From contig NZ_CP007140.1 in NCBI RefSeq assembly GCF_000816105.1, positions 124,001-188,000 of the forward strand: 64,000 bases of DNA, in the 5' to 3' direction. This DNA comes from Thermococcus guaymasensis DSM 11113. Its GTDB lineage: Archaea; Methanobacteriota_B; Thermococci; Thermococcales; Thermococcaceae. Under the pieces are notes generated by a model. That model had not been told where the DNA came from, ran no database searches, and saw only the letters and a program-made list of their open reading frames with translations. Positions 34,769 through 43,272 of the stretch are shown here, in pieces. How positions within the stretch are numbered: position 1 is the first letter of the stretch; every line of letters begins with the position of its first letter. Position numbers and translations under genes: made by a program.

Positions 34769-36979
34769 ATGCTCCGCTCTCTGTTTTCAATTTTCAGGCG
34801 AAAAGAGGAAGAGGAAAATCCAAAGATCGAGGAGAAGCAGGAAAAGCAAAAGAAGCGCAGGGATTGGAGGAGCTTCACTTCAATAGCACTAATGCTGATG
34901 CTTTTAGTCAGTGTTTACGCTGAACCTGTTGCGGCTTGGCCGGGCGAGGGGCTCTTTAAGGCCGCGGGCGATGCCTTGAGCTCGGCAGTTAATGCTGTAA
35001 AAGACAACATTGAGGGTGGCATAGCTGGAGCTTTAGCGGGTGCAGCTACTGGAGCAATGGTGGGTTCTGCAATACCAGGAGTTGGTACTGCAATCGGTGC
35101 GGGGGTTGGTGCTGTTGTGGGGTTCTTTACGGGCGTATATGCTGAGGACAAAGTAAAGCAGACGATACATGATATAACTCATCCCGGTGGGCCAGGGATT
35201 AGTATTTCATATGAGGGGATCAATGCAACTGCTGATGACTTAGAAAAAGATAGTGATCTGCTTGAGAAATATCATGTAGTTGATGATGCACAAAACCAGG
35301 CCTATTCCGAGCTTACTGAGCTCCTCGCCAAGCTGGCGACGACCTCAGTTAAGTACGACGTCTCCATGAGCGGTGCGACTGGAAACATCCAGCTTGACCT
35401 CTATGGGCCCGATGAGATCCTTGGCTTCTCGGCCTTTCCGGTCAAGTTGAGACTCTACTTTGCGAGTGATCCAATTGAGTACAACAAGATACACCTGCAA
35501 AAGGTCACGATGTACGTGGTTAGGGCCGACACCGGGACAGCTTACTATACTTATGAGAGAACATTCACTAATCTCACGTTCAACGGCGATGCTTATGATA
35601 TTAATACATTCCTCAAGGTTCCGGACGACCTTGACTATGAAGTCGCGAACGCCCTCTCAACCGGCCAAATCACTCCAGATCTCATCGAGAAACTGAAATC
35701 CGCAAAAACCCCACAGTTTGAGATCTATGTGAGAATTGACGCTTATAAAGAAGACTGGAGCCTGGTCAACGGCACGTGGGTACATGTGAGAGATATTCCG
35801 CTAACCGTCACCGCGCAGACGCAGAGCGTTTGGAGGCACGTTACGAGCGACAGCGACGTGGTCTTGTTCCAGACTGGCTTAAACGCCTCGATGCCTGCCG
35901 AGCTCCTGAGCCTTGCGATGGGCAAGTTCGCTCCGTTCATCGCCCAACAATGGGGCGCTGTTTCTGACGTCCTCATCAGACCATACTCAACGCCCGTCCA
36001 TGTGCAGGAGTCAACAGCGACCTGGAAGTTCTTCGTCGCGCCTAACCACGACTTCCTCACGATGTTTGACTCAAGTCCTCGCATCTATGATGACTTTGAA
36101 GTCTTTGCAGTCAGAGTTCTCCAAAACGGAGCCTTCGAGATGGCTGACCGGAGGCCAAACATCCTCGGGGACATGACAACGGGAATAAAGGAGGCCTACG
36201 GTGCTGTTAAGTACACATTCGGGCCTGACATTGTGAATTACAGGGTCTATGCCTTGGGCCTCATCTGGTTCGAGCGCGATGATGGTACCAAAATCCCGGC
36301 TTGGGTTCTGATTCAACCCCACATGAGTGTCCTGAGCATGGAAAAGCTGGCCCTCGATGATACTAGACTGCAGAAGATCCTCCCGATTTTCGATGACAAG
36401 CAGATAACCGAGCTTGAGCTCCAGACCCTCAAGGCCGAGCTTGAGTCCGTTAAGCAGGACATTCAGGAGAAGATTCAGGCTGCGGAGCAGTTGAAGAAGA
36501 TGGCCGAGGCTAACGGCAATACTGAGGCTGCGGAGTACGCTGACAGGGCGATCAAGTACTACCAGCTTGAGCTTCAGATGTTAGACCAGGCTACGAGCGT
36601 TGAAGACGCGCAACTCGCACTTAACTACCTTAACGCGGCTAAGAAGTATGAGTACGCTGCAGACTTCGAGAAACAGGCTGCGGATAAGGCTTACAAGGGT
36701 GATTCTGAGGGTGCTAAAGCCCTTGACAGTCAGGCGCAGGAGTACAAGAAGGACGGTGACAAGTATGTTCCTCACTTCAGTGTTGGCGGCTTGGCGAATA
36801 CGATTCTCGGGAACCTGAAGGACTGGAAGATGTTACTGCTCCTGGCGGTTCTGCTCATCGGCGGCTACTACTTGTTCGGAAGGATGGGCGCGCTGATCGG
36901 GCTTGGGATTTGGCTGGCTATTGTGATTGGTATTCCCGCGTTAAAGGCCCTCGTGGCCTGGTTGGGAACAAAACTCTGA
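34769..36979 (+). CDS. Large membrane protein with glycine zipper and coiled coil
   Basis: 736 residues. A basic/charged cytosolic start (residues 1-35), a membrane helix or signal (SIALMLMLLVSVYAEPVAA), then a glycine-zipper hairpin (IAGALAGAATGAMVGSAIPG and onward to VVGFFTGVY, about residues 90-130). A beta-rich part follows, then a long helical coiled coil (residues about 535-660, KAELESVKQDIQEKIQAAEQ) and two C-terminal membrane helices (LLLLAVLLIGGYYLF, LIGLGIWLAIVIGIPAL). Glycine zippers insert into membranes in pore formers and tail proteins. GGTG precedes ATG 34769. No family recognised. Confidence 0.72.
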   Translation: MLRSLFSIFRRKEEEENPKIEEKQEKQKKRRDWRSFTSIALMLMLLVSVYAEPVAAWPGEGLFKAAGDALSSAVNAVKDNIEGGIAGALAGAATGAMVGSAIPGVGTAIGAGVGAVVGFFTGVYAEDKVKQTIHDITHPGGPGISISYEGINATADDLEKDSDLLEKYHVVDDAQNQAYSELTELLAKLATTSVKYDVSMSGATGNIQLDLYGPDEILGFSAFPVKLRLYFASDPIEYNKIHLQKVTMYVVRADTGTAYYTYERTFTNLTFNGDAYDINTFLKVPDDLDYEVANALSTGQITPDLIEKLKSAKTPQFEIYVRIDAYKEDWSLVNGTWVHVRDIPLTVTAQTQSVWRHVTSDSDVVLFQTGLNASMPAELLSLAMGKFAPFIAQQWGAVSDVLIRPYSTPVHVQESTATWKFFVAPNHDFLTMFDSSPRIYDDFEVFAVRVLQNGAFEMADRRPNILGDMTTGIKEAYGAVKYTFGPDIVNYRVYALGLIWFERDDGTKIPAWVLIQPHMSVLSMEKLALDDTRLQKILPIFDDKQITELELQTLKAELESVKQDIQEKIQAAEQLKKMAEANGNTEAAEYADRAIKYYQLELQMLDQATSVEDAQLALNYLNAAKKYEYAADFEKQAADKAYKGDSEGAKALDSQAQEYKKDGDKYVPHFSVGGLANTILGNLKDWKMLLLLAVLLIGGYYLFGRMGALIGLGIWLAIVIGIPALKALVAWLGTKL

Positions 36980-36990
36980 GGTGGTGAAAA

Positions 36991-37557
36991 GTGGGGAATG
37001 CAAACAAAGATGAAAACCGGCCTGGATTTGGGGAAAGGGCCGGGACTTTCTTTTTCAACAAAGTGGGCTTCCGCCTCGCGGCAACGGGCATGATGGCCTT
37101 GATGGCCTGGTACGCTCAAGCAAAGAGCGTCACGATAGCAGAATTCAACGCCGCCTACGCAAGCATCCCGCTCGTCGGCATAATCCTCGCCCTCGTCTTC
37201 GACTATGGTCTTGACACTGGAAAACTCTACAACAGAATGCTCGGCAGGGGCAAGAGCGGGCTTTCAAAGCTCGCCTTTGCCTTCGGAGCAGTGTTCGTCT
37301 TCTTCATGACGTTCACATGGCTCCTAGCAGGAACTATTACGCTGAATCTTGCAACAATCACGCCAGCTACTCTCGTCGCTTCAGCCCTCGTCGCCCTCAT
37401 TGTCCTCCTGCCGAACACGGGAACATCGGAATGGCTCCTCTGGCTCTGGATTGCAGAGACAATCGTGACCGGCGGCGCGCACCTGACAATCTTCCCGGCA
37501 ATCAAGCTCCTCAACATGGCTCTTACAGTGCTTCTCGGGGGTGGTGTTCTTGGTTGA
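36991..37557 (+). CDS. Four-span membrane protein, paralogue A
   Basis: 188 residues starting at GTG 36991 after GGTGGTG. Four or five hydrophobic segments. The block LLAGTITLNLATITPATL then LLPNTGTSEWLLWLW is matched in the next gene by IMTGTITMNMNAYSPGVF then VMPETGDDELILFLW, so the two genes arose by duplication. No known family. The neighbours suggest a membrane complex encoded by the element. Confidence 0.72.
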   Translation: MGNANKDENRPGFGERAGTFFFNKVGFRLAATGMMALMAWYAQAKSVTIAEFNAAYASIPLVGIILALVFDYGLDTGKLYNRMLGRGKSGLSKLAFAFGAVFVFFMTFTWLLAGTITLNLATITPATLVASALVALIVLLPNTGTSEWLLWLWIAETIVTGGAHLTIFPAIKLLNMALTVLLGGGVLG

Positions 37558-38101
37558 TTGGGCTGCTCAAAGGGCCAAACTCAAAACTGCAAACTGGCTT
37601 GTGAAACTGCTTATAGTCGTAGTAATCGGTGGATATGGCCTTATGTGGGCGGCAGACAAGGCAGTGACCGTTGGCGACTACGTTACTGCCATAGCAAAAA
37701 CGCCAATCTGGCTCGTCGTGGCGATAGAACTCTTTGACAAGCTCGCAGACAAGAAGGACTACACCACTTGGGGCATCTACATGAGTAGGCAGTGGGGCGG
37801 CAATTCCGTCCTGTGGGGCATTGTAATCGGCCTGATAGCATTCCTTGGCGTCCTTTACATCATGACGGGCACGATAACCATGAATATGAACGCATACTCG
37901 CCAGGCGTGTTCCTCGCGGCAATGACCTTCGCGCTTTACATAGTCATGCCAGAAACCGGAGACGACGAGCTCATACTCTTCCTATGGCTCGCAGCGCAGG
38001 TTGCCACGAAGGGACAGTACCTCCACGAGGCCGTCTTCAGCCTGCCCATCATAAGCAAGCTAATGACTGTCATCCTCAGCAGGCTCCCATTACCGCTCTG
38101 A
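37550..38101 (+). CDS. Four-span membrane protein, paralogue B
   Basis: 183 residues, start TTG 37550 (GGTG six bases before), overlapping the end of paralogue A. Hydrophobic segments: LLIVVVIGGYGLMWAA, PIWLVVAIELFD, VLWGIVIGLIAFLGVLYIM, FLAAMTFALYIVM, ILFLWLAAQVA. Conserved GTIT-M/L-N and P-x-TG-x-x-E/D motifs are shared with paralogue A. Shared motifs between two different hydrophobic proteins point to a specific packing or ion/lipid contact. The function is unknown. Confidence 0.72.
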   Translation: MVDWAAQRAKLKTANWLVKLLIVVVIGGYGLMWAADKAVTVGDYVTAIAKTPIWLVVAIELFDKLADKKDYTTWGIYMSRQWGGNSVLWGIVIGLIAFLGVLYIMTGTITMNMNAYSPGVFLAAMTFALYIVMPETGDDELILFLWLAAQVATKGQYLHEAVFSLPIISKLMTVILSRLPLPL

Positions 38102-38112
38102 GGTGACTCAAC

Positions 38113-38451
38113 ATGCTCGGCAGGGTTGCAGTGAGTCTCATCGCTTACCTCCTCTGCATTTTCAAGTTCCAGGACAGCATGGTTACAGTGGGCCACCTCC
38201 TCGGCCTCAGCGGCTTTTGGGCGCTCTTCATTCCCTCGGCCCTCATCGGGCTGAGCGTTTACAGGATTGCAGACCTGGACCATTGGGGCCTGTGGGACGC
38301 GGCCAGTTTCCTCGTGATTGGTAGTATCGCAATGCTCGCAATGACCGGAGACCCAAAGGCGACAACATACGAGCTAATCAAAGGCGTCGTGAGCTTTTCA
38401 GTTGCCGCGATACTTGGTGCAAGAGCCGCAATCACAGGGGGGAGGCACTGA
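38113..38451 (+). CDS. Three- or four-span membrane protein, probable third paralogue
   Basis: 112 residues with hydrophobic segments RVAVSLIAYLLCIF, LLGLSGFWALFIPSALIGL, AASFLVIGSIAMLAM and SFSVAAILGARAAI. Its second segment (MVTVGHLLGLSGFWALFI) aligns with AVTVGDYVTAIAKTPIWLVV in paralogue B, so it is probably a shorter member of the same set. GGTGACTCAAC precedes ATG 38113, giving GGTG with seven bases. The stop overlaps the next start. Confidence 0.65.
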   Translation: MLGRVAVSLIAYLLCIFKFQDSMVTVGHLLGLSGFWALFIPSALIGLSVYRIADLDHWGLWDAASFLVIGSIAMLAMTGDPKATTYELIKGVVSFSVAAILGARAAITGGRH

Positions 38452-38684
38452 TGGACATCAACGCAATAATTGACCAGGCCTACAGCCTCGCCCAAACCCA
38501 TCCATACCTCGGCCTTGCAATAATCCTCTTCCTGCTTTCGTTCCTCTCAAAGAATAAGGTTCTCGACTACCTACTCTGGTTCCTCGCGGCCCTCGCGCTC
38601 CTGAAGGAGTTTTCGTTGTTTGGAACTTTGGTTGAGTTCCTCAAAGGCATTCCTGAAATGTTGAAACAGATTGGAGGTGTTTGA
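38451..38684 (+). CDS. Small two-span membrane protein (coat-like size), unknown
   Basis: 77 residues: a polar helix (INAIIDQAYSLAQTHP), two hydrophobic helices separated by SKNK (YLGLAIILFLLSFL, YLLWFLAALALLKEF) and an amphipathic end (TLVEFLKGIPEMLKQIGG). The size and the two close hydrophobic helices recall the major coat proteins of archaeal spindle-shaped viruses, but many unrelated small membrane proteins look like this. It overlaps the previous gene by one base (tgATGg) and is followed after three bases by the next. Confidence 0.65.
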   Translation: MDINAIIDQAYSLAQTHPYLGLAIILFLLSFLSKNKVLDYLLWFLAALALLKEFSLFGTLVEFLKGIPEMLKQIGGV

Positions 38685-38687
38685 AGA

Positions 38688-39473
38688 ATGAGAAAGTCGG
38701 AAAGGCAGCTCATAACGATTGGGTTGGTGGTACTCTTTGCGGCCATAGCCTGGTGGGCTTACAACCAGTACGGAGCCGACACGGGCGTCCTCCTGAACCT
38801 TGACAATCAGAGCAACAGCACAGAAACCTACCAGCTGGCCATCTCTGACCTCTCCGCCAGCGTTGACCAGTCAACTGGCCACGTGATCGTGGCTTTCAAG
38901 CTCGCGAATGAGGAGCACTTCAACATCAGCAGCGTTGAGGTCCTCTATGCACTCAACGTCGCCGATCCCAACAACGCCACCTATGCCCCAATTAATGCTA
39001 CCGAGGCTAACGGCACTTACAAGGCCGAGATTCCGGCCAGTTTCGGCGATACCGTCTATTACAAGGTCAAAGTCGTCTACGACACCGGCAAGGAGCTCGT
39101 GACCGACGTCCACACCATAACCGTCGTTGACACGACTGCTCCGACCGCGACCCTGAGCATTGACTACAACGCCACGACTGGCAACGCGACCATCACCGTC
39201 AACGCTACCGACAACGACGCCATAGACAAGGTTATCCTGTTCTATGCAGTCACCGCAGACGGGAACCTGACCAACGTGGCCTTCAGCAACGTCACCCTCA
39301 ACGTCAGCCCGTACTCCTACACGCTCACCGTTGACAGCAACACGACTGACAGCACATACTACTACCTTGATGTCTACGCAGAAGTCTATGACCTGAGCGG
39401 CAACATGGCCAGAGTGCCGGCGAACGGCACCGTCCAGCTCTACGCGAACGAGACCAAGACCATAACCGGCTGA
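38688..39473 (+). CDS. Type II membrane protein with Ig-like, sequon-rich outer domain
   Basis: 261 residues. A cytosolic start RKSERQ, one helix (LITIGLVVLFAAIAWWAY), then an outer part of two beta-sandwich-like repeats (DLSASVDQSTGHVIVAFKL and TAPTATLSIDYNATTGNATI as starts). I count 15 N-x-S/T sequons in about 240 outer residues, which is far above chance and means heavy glycosylation is expected. VVDTTAPTATLSID is typical of bacterial Ig-like repeats. It is probably a spike or adhesion subunit of the operon's surface structure. Confidence 0.7.
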   Translation: MRKSERQLITIGLVVLFAAIAWWAYNQYGADTGVLLNLDNQSNSTETYQLAISDLSASVDQSTGHVIVAFKLANEEHFNISSVEVLYALNVADPNNATYAPINATEANGTYKAEIPASFGDTVYYKVKVVYDTGKELVTDVHTITVVDTTAPTATLSIDYNATTGNATITVNATDNDAIDKVILFYAVTADGNLTNVAFSNVTLNVSPYSYTLTVDSNTTDSTYYYLDVYAEVYDLSGNMARVPANGTVQLYANETKTITG

Positions 39474-39484
39474 GGTGGGCTGGA

Positions 39485-39970
39485 ATGATGCCCACCTACC
39501 GTTCTTCCCCATCTTTTCCAAAGGTGATTCTCCGCCTTTTTGCAGTGGTTACGCTAATTTTTTTGCTCTACTACGGCTATTCGACGTTCAACGAGACTGA
39601 CCCACTCAAGGAGCGCCTCTATGAGTTAGGTTACCCCGAAAACGGCCACATAATCCAGGGAAACAAAATCCTCTGGAGCGACGGCCACCTAACAATCCTT
39701 CAAGGAGAATACATCGAGAACTACCCCATCACCGCAGAGCAAGCCTACAACATCGTTCTCCAGTACCTCGCGAGCTACAATGCAAAACTCAAGCAGTATG
39801 ATTACAAACTCTACCCCAAGAAATCCAGCCTCACCGAGAAGGAGAAGGACGGTCAGCTCTATTGGGTTTTCGAATTGAAGCTCAAGGCTGGCCGGGATTC
39901 AATGTTCGCGGGTTTTGCGTGGGTGAACCGGAAGACTGGAACCGTTGATATAAAGGGCATTTTGGGGTGA
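39485..39970 (+). CDS. Membrane-anchored small protein, PepSY-like shape, unknown
   Basis: 160-161 residues; either ATG 39485 or 39488. One hydrophobic helix (VILRLFAVVTLIFLLYYGY) then an outer domain with ITAEQAYNIVLQYLASYNAK followed by strands ending YWVFELKLKAGRDSMF...FAWVNRKTGTVDIKGIL. This helix-plus-hairpin with a closing NRKTGTV resembles PepSY domains, which often inhibit or chaperone other exported proteins; the match is by eye only. The stop overlaps the next gene's leader. Confidence 0.62.
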   Translation: MMPTYRSSPSFPKVILRLFAVVTLIFLLYYGYSTFNETDPLKERLYELGYPENGHIIQGNKILWSDGHLTILQGEYIENYPITAEQAYNIVLQYLASYNAKLKQYDYKLYPKKSSLTEKEKDGQLYWVFELKLKAGRDSMFAGFAWVNRKTGTVDIKGILG

Positions 39971-39975
39971 TTGTG

Positions 39976-41106
39976 GTGAGAAGGCTCGCTTCCATAGTAT
40001 TCATGTATATATTAATAGGAAGTCTCGGGCAGGTTCTGGCGGCTGGATCCTACACCTGGCAGGGGACCCTTCAAGCCGGCCAAACCCTCTACATCTCGGA
40101 CAATTACCTCAACGCTAGCATTACAGTTTTGAACAGGCCCATTGCCCTCATTGAAGTCAATACAATCCCCTACTTCCTCGCCAATGGGACAGTAATCATC
40201 GGCCAGATGAATGTGACGGTTGTCCCTCTCAACGAGAGCGCAATGGAAGTGATAATTCAGTCAGATAAGCCATTTTCGGCCACGTTCTGGCCGGTTGTAG
40301 TGACGAGAACCGTCGTCGTCAACCAAACAAACGAGACTATGATTAGAGAGCTCCAAGCGCTGGTTAATCAGCTCAACGCAACTCTCCAGGAAAAAGAGGC
40401 CCTGGTTCAAAACCTCACCTTCCAGATCGAGGGCCTTCAGGAGCTGATAAAGACTCTGGAAGGTAGGGCCGCAGAACTTGAGGCTAACAACTCGATTCTC
40501 CTTGAAGACCTTGAGAATCTAACTGCAACATTGAACTCCAAAGAGGTCCTTATCTCCCAACTCAACGCGACCATCCGGGAGAAAGATCTCTTGATTGCCA
40601 ACTTAACCGGGGCTCTGAATGAAAGTAAGGCTCTCATTGAGCAGCTTAACGCAACCCTTCACGAAAAGAACCTCATGATCGAGAACATGACCGCGAGGAT
40701 TTCAGAGCTCGAAGGTGAAAATAACAAGCTAAAGAGCCAGATTACTACTCTTGAGAACAGACTGAAAACTTCAAACCTCACCGCTCTCCAGGCGCGGCTT
40801 TTGAACCTTACGAAGGAGAACCGCGAGCTCAAGGCCGAGCTGGCCAACCTCACGAGCAGGTACAATCAGCTCAAGGCGAAGGCGGATTTTCTTGAGCAGC
40901 AGAACGAGGAATACAGGCAGATTATCCAGCAGGTGATGGAGGGGGAGAGTCAACAAGAGGAGCAGAGTTACATTGAGAAGGCGAAGAAAGAGCGCCTCAT
41001 CGGCTCGGTTCTGTGGAAAAGCCTGATTGGAAGCGTCATCGTGGTTGGGCTGATCGGGTACGGGCTCTATAAAAAGAAAAGGTCGTGGGAGCTTGGAGGC
41101 CTCTAA
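39976..41106 (+). CDS. Secreted coiled-coil stalk protein with C-terminal anchor
   Basis: About 376 residues, start GTG 39976 (GGTG six bases before). Signal peptide (LASIVFMYILIGSLGQVLAA), a beta-rich head (YTWQGTLQAGQTLYISDNYL, about residues 20-115), a heptad coiled coil of some 210 residues (repeats such as LVNQLNATLQEKEALVQNLT and IEQLNATLHEKNLMIENMT), then a single helix (LWKSLIGSVIVVGLIGYGLY) and a basic end. Internal repeats show the stalk grew by duplication; many NLT/NAT sequons. It should stick out from the cell as a rod. It is the last gene of the operon. Confidence 0.75.
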   Translation: MRRLASIVFMYILIGSLGQVLAAGSYTWQGTLQAGQTLYISDNYLNASITVLNRPIALIEVNTIPYFLANGTVIIGQMNVTVVPLNESAMEVIIQSDKPFSATFWPVVVTRTVVVNQTNETMIRELQALVNQLNATLQEKEALVQNLTFQIEGLQELIKTLEGRAAELEANNSILLEDLENLTATLNSKEVLISQLNATIREKDLLIANLTGALNESKALIEQLNATLHEKNLMIENMTARISELEGENNKLKSQITTLENRLKTSNLTALQARLLNLTKENRELKAELANLTSRYNQLKAKADFLEQQNEEYRQIIQQVMEGESQQEEQSYIEKAKKERLIGSVLWKSLIGSVIVVGLIGYGLYKKKRSWELGGL

Positions 41107-41264
41107 AAAGGCATTGTGGGAAAGTTGCATAGTTTTATTTTCAAAGCACAAAAGTAGAGGCCTCGAATTAGATAAAACAGCGATGATAAGCCTCATTTCA
41201 CTCGAATGAGATAGTTTGATGGAGTTGGGAGGAATCATGGAAAGCGCCTGGAGGTGCGGGTTAG

Positions 41265-42566
41265 ATGGGGGTATCAATTTATATCGGGAAGAATAGCGAT
41301 AAAGAGAAACGGTACATCGATTTAAAGGAAACCGAGGCTAACCACATTACTTTCCTCGGACCAAGTGGAAGCGGAAAGACCACAGTCATGAGGGCCATTG
41401 CCGAGGAGATATTTGACAAGGTTCCAGGGGCCCTCATCATAGTCATCGAGCAGAAGTACGACAAGAACAAGGCCCGAGAGCTCATGAACTTCCTCGCACT
41501 TATCACCAAAAGAAAAGGCTCGGACTTCGTCAAAGAGAACTTTCAAGACCTACTGACCTATTATAACATTCTCAAAAACGATGGCGTTCTTCACGGAAAG
41601 CCTGGCGATTTCGCATTCGGTTGGCCCAACTGGCCGTTCACGACAGTCCCTCCATTTCCGAACGACAGACATTCCATCCTCTCCTGGCACGGGCTCAAAC
41701 CAAAATCATTTCCAGTCAAGAGAATAGTCTTTAGACCCACCAGAGACATCTCAGCGATTGAAAAAGACAACAACTGCATAGCCGTAAACGGAAAAATCCG
41801 CTACAAAGACGTTGACTTTGACTTCATCAGCAGGCTTGCTCAAATCAACAGAAACACGATTTACGGACGGGTCATCAAACAGGCGTGGGATCTGGAAAAG
41901 AAACGAGACCCCGACGAGCTGGAGCGCTTTGGCAAAGAGTGGGAGAAAAAGTATCGGCCTAACTCCAACGTACCAAGCCAAACCCTCCTCAGCATTCTCG
42001 AAGTCTGCGCGCTCCTGAGGAGCGATACAATCTTCTCAAAGCACAAAGACTTTACCTCCGAGCTCTCAACCGACGTCATCAACGTGATAGACTTCTCCGC
42101 AAACTCCGAGCTGACACCAGCTGAGGAAGCCTGGATATTCAAACACCTCGTCATGTACATCGTCTCCAAGTTCGTCCGCTTCAGAAACACGCCAGTCTTC
42201 TTCATCATTGACGAAGTTCAGAACCTCCTCCAGCACTCTGACGGCAGGAAAGCCCTCGATAAACTAAACAGGGAGGGCCGCTCCAATTGGGTGAACATTA
42301 TCAGCGGAACCCAATACATGTACGGCCTGCCCGCCTTCCTCGTTTACGGAGCAGCTCACATCGGGATCATTGGCAGGATTGCCAGTGCTGATGACGAGAT
42401 GCTCCTGAGAAAAGTCATCCGGGACTTCCACCGCATCAGGAACCCCAAGGTGAAAAGCTTCACCGAGTACAAGAACGTTAAGCCCTGGTTAAAGGGCCGC
42501 GGCTGGTTCTCTTTTGATAAAATGTACACCGAGCGGATGTACTTCCGCCCACCACAGAGTTTGTGA
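41265..42566 (+). CDS. HerA/FtsK-like P-loop ATPase (DNA or protein pump motor)
   Basis: 433 residues. Walker A FLGPSGSGKTTVMRAI near residue 31; Walker B VFFIIDEVQNLL near residue 310; sensor region NIISGTQYMYGLP. The layout (beta-hairpin start, P-loop, long insert, DEVQNLL) matches the HerA/FtsK/VirB4-like group that drives conjugation, DNA packaging or secretion. It follows a 158-base gap after the surface operon; the gap holds an inverted repeat CTCATT/AATGAG (about 41191-41209) and no gene I trust. The family's exact role here is not known. Confidence 0.82.
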   Translation: MGVSIYIGKNSDKEKRYIDLKETEANHITFLGPSGSGKTTVMRAIAEEIFDKVPGALIIVIEQKYDKNKARELMNFLALITKRKGSDFVKENFQDLLTYYNILKNDGVLHGKPGDFAFGWPNWPFTTVPPFPNDRHSILSWHGLKPKSFPVKRIVFRPTRDISAIEKDNNCIAVNGKIRYKDVDFDFISRLAQINRNTIYGRVIKQAWDLEKKRDPDELERFGKEWEKKYRPNSNVPSQTLLSILEVCALLRSDTIFSKHKDFTSELSTDVINVIDFSANSELTPAEEAWIFKHLVMYIVSKFVRFRNTPVFFIIDEVQNLLQHSDGRKALDKLNREGRSNWVNIISGTQYMYGLPAFLVYGAAHIGIIGRIASADDEMLLRKVIRDFHRIRNPKVKSFTEYKNVKPWLKGRGWFSFDKMYTERMYFRPPQSL

Positions 42567-42576
42567 GGTGATGAAA

Positions 42577-43272
42577 ATGTTCGGGTTTAGGAAAAAGAAG
42601 AATGAAAAAGCTCAACAAGTTGATGCCCTCCAGGAGAAGACCGAGACAATCCCCATACTCCCAAGCACTCGCCTTGAAGAACGCGCAAAGAAACTCCGCG
42701 AGCTGAACTACAAGTTCGCCCAAGTTTACGAGCCAAAGCAGAGAGTCATCATCTGGTTCAACGGGAAAGAAAGCCGAGTGATCGGTTATCCAATCGGACT
42801 CCGCGAGGACCTCAACGACTACGTTATACTCTACCAAGTCAGACCCCCGAACTGGCTCGATAGCTTGGTCCACAGCCTCTTAAGAGTAGTGGGTAAAAGC
42901 CCACCGACAGCCTTAATCCGCGTTCCCAAGAAAATCGCCTACTTCGGCGACGAGACAATAACAATCCTCGCCAGCGCCTTCATCATGAACGAGCACTATG
43001 AATACGAGGCCGTTCCTCTGTCCCTGGACGAGACTGACGCGAAGCTTTACCTAGCTTTGAAGAAGGAGAACGACATGCTTTGGGACCTGATAAGCATCAT
43101 CCGCTATCGCGTGCCCGAAGTCGTCGAGGACGCTATGAAAATGAACCCAAGGATAAAGACTTACATGAGCACCAAACAGCAAAACCCGGACGAGGGGACA
43201 AAGGAAGAGAAGTTTGGTGGCGTTGAGGTGGCCTTCGAGGACAACCCGTTCAGACGCTGGAGGTTGCCGTAA
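42577..43272 (+). CDS. Unknown protein paired with the HerA-like ATPase
   Basis: About 231 residues, start ATG 42577 (GGTG six bases before), ten bases after the ATPase stop. A basic/charged first 20 residues (FGFRKKKNEKAQQ), a domain with strands (QRVIIWFNGKESRVIGYPIG), an amphipathic segment (NWLDSLVHSLLRVVG) and a helical C-terminus. There is no clear membrane helix. The tight spacing on both sides makes it a likely partner of the ATPase. No family recognised. Confidence 0.68.
   Translation: MFGFRKKKNEKAQQVDALQEKTETIPILPSTRLEERAKKLRELNYKFAQVYEPKQRVIIWFNGKESRVIGYPIGLREDLNDYVILYQVRPPNWLDSLVHSLLRVVGKSPPTALIRVPKKIAYFGDETITILASAFIMNEHYEYEAVPLSLDETDAKLYLALKKENDMLWDLISIIRYRVPEVVEDAMKMNPRIKTYMSTKQQNPDEGTKEEKFGGVEVAFEDNPFRRWRLP

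Noticed and set aside
38451-38684. Firm call of a viral coat protein
   Set aside because: Two close hydrophobic helices are too common a pattern; no other virus hallmark gene supports it.
41229-41300. A 19-codon frame beginning ATG near 41237 before the HerA-like gene
   Set aside because: It overlaps the ATPase start and is too short to support, though a leader peptide cannot be excluded.
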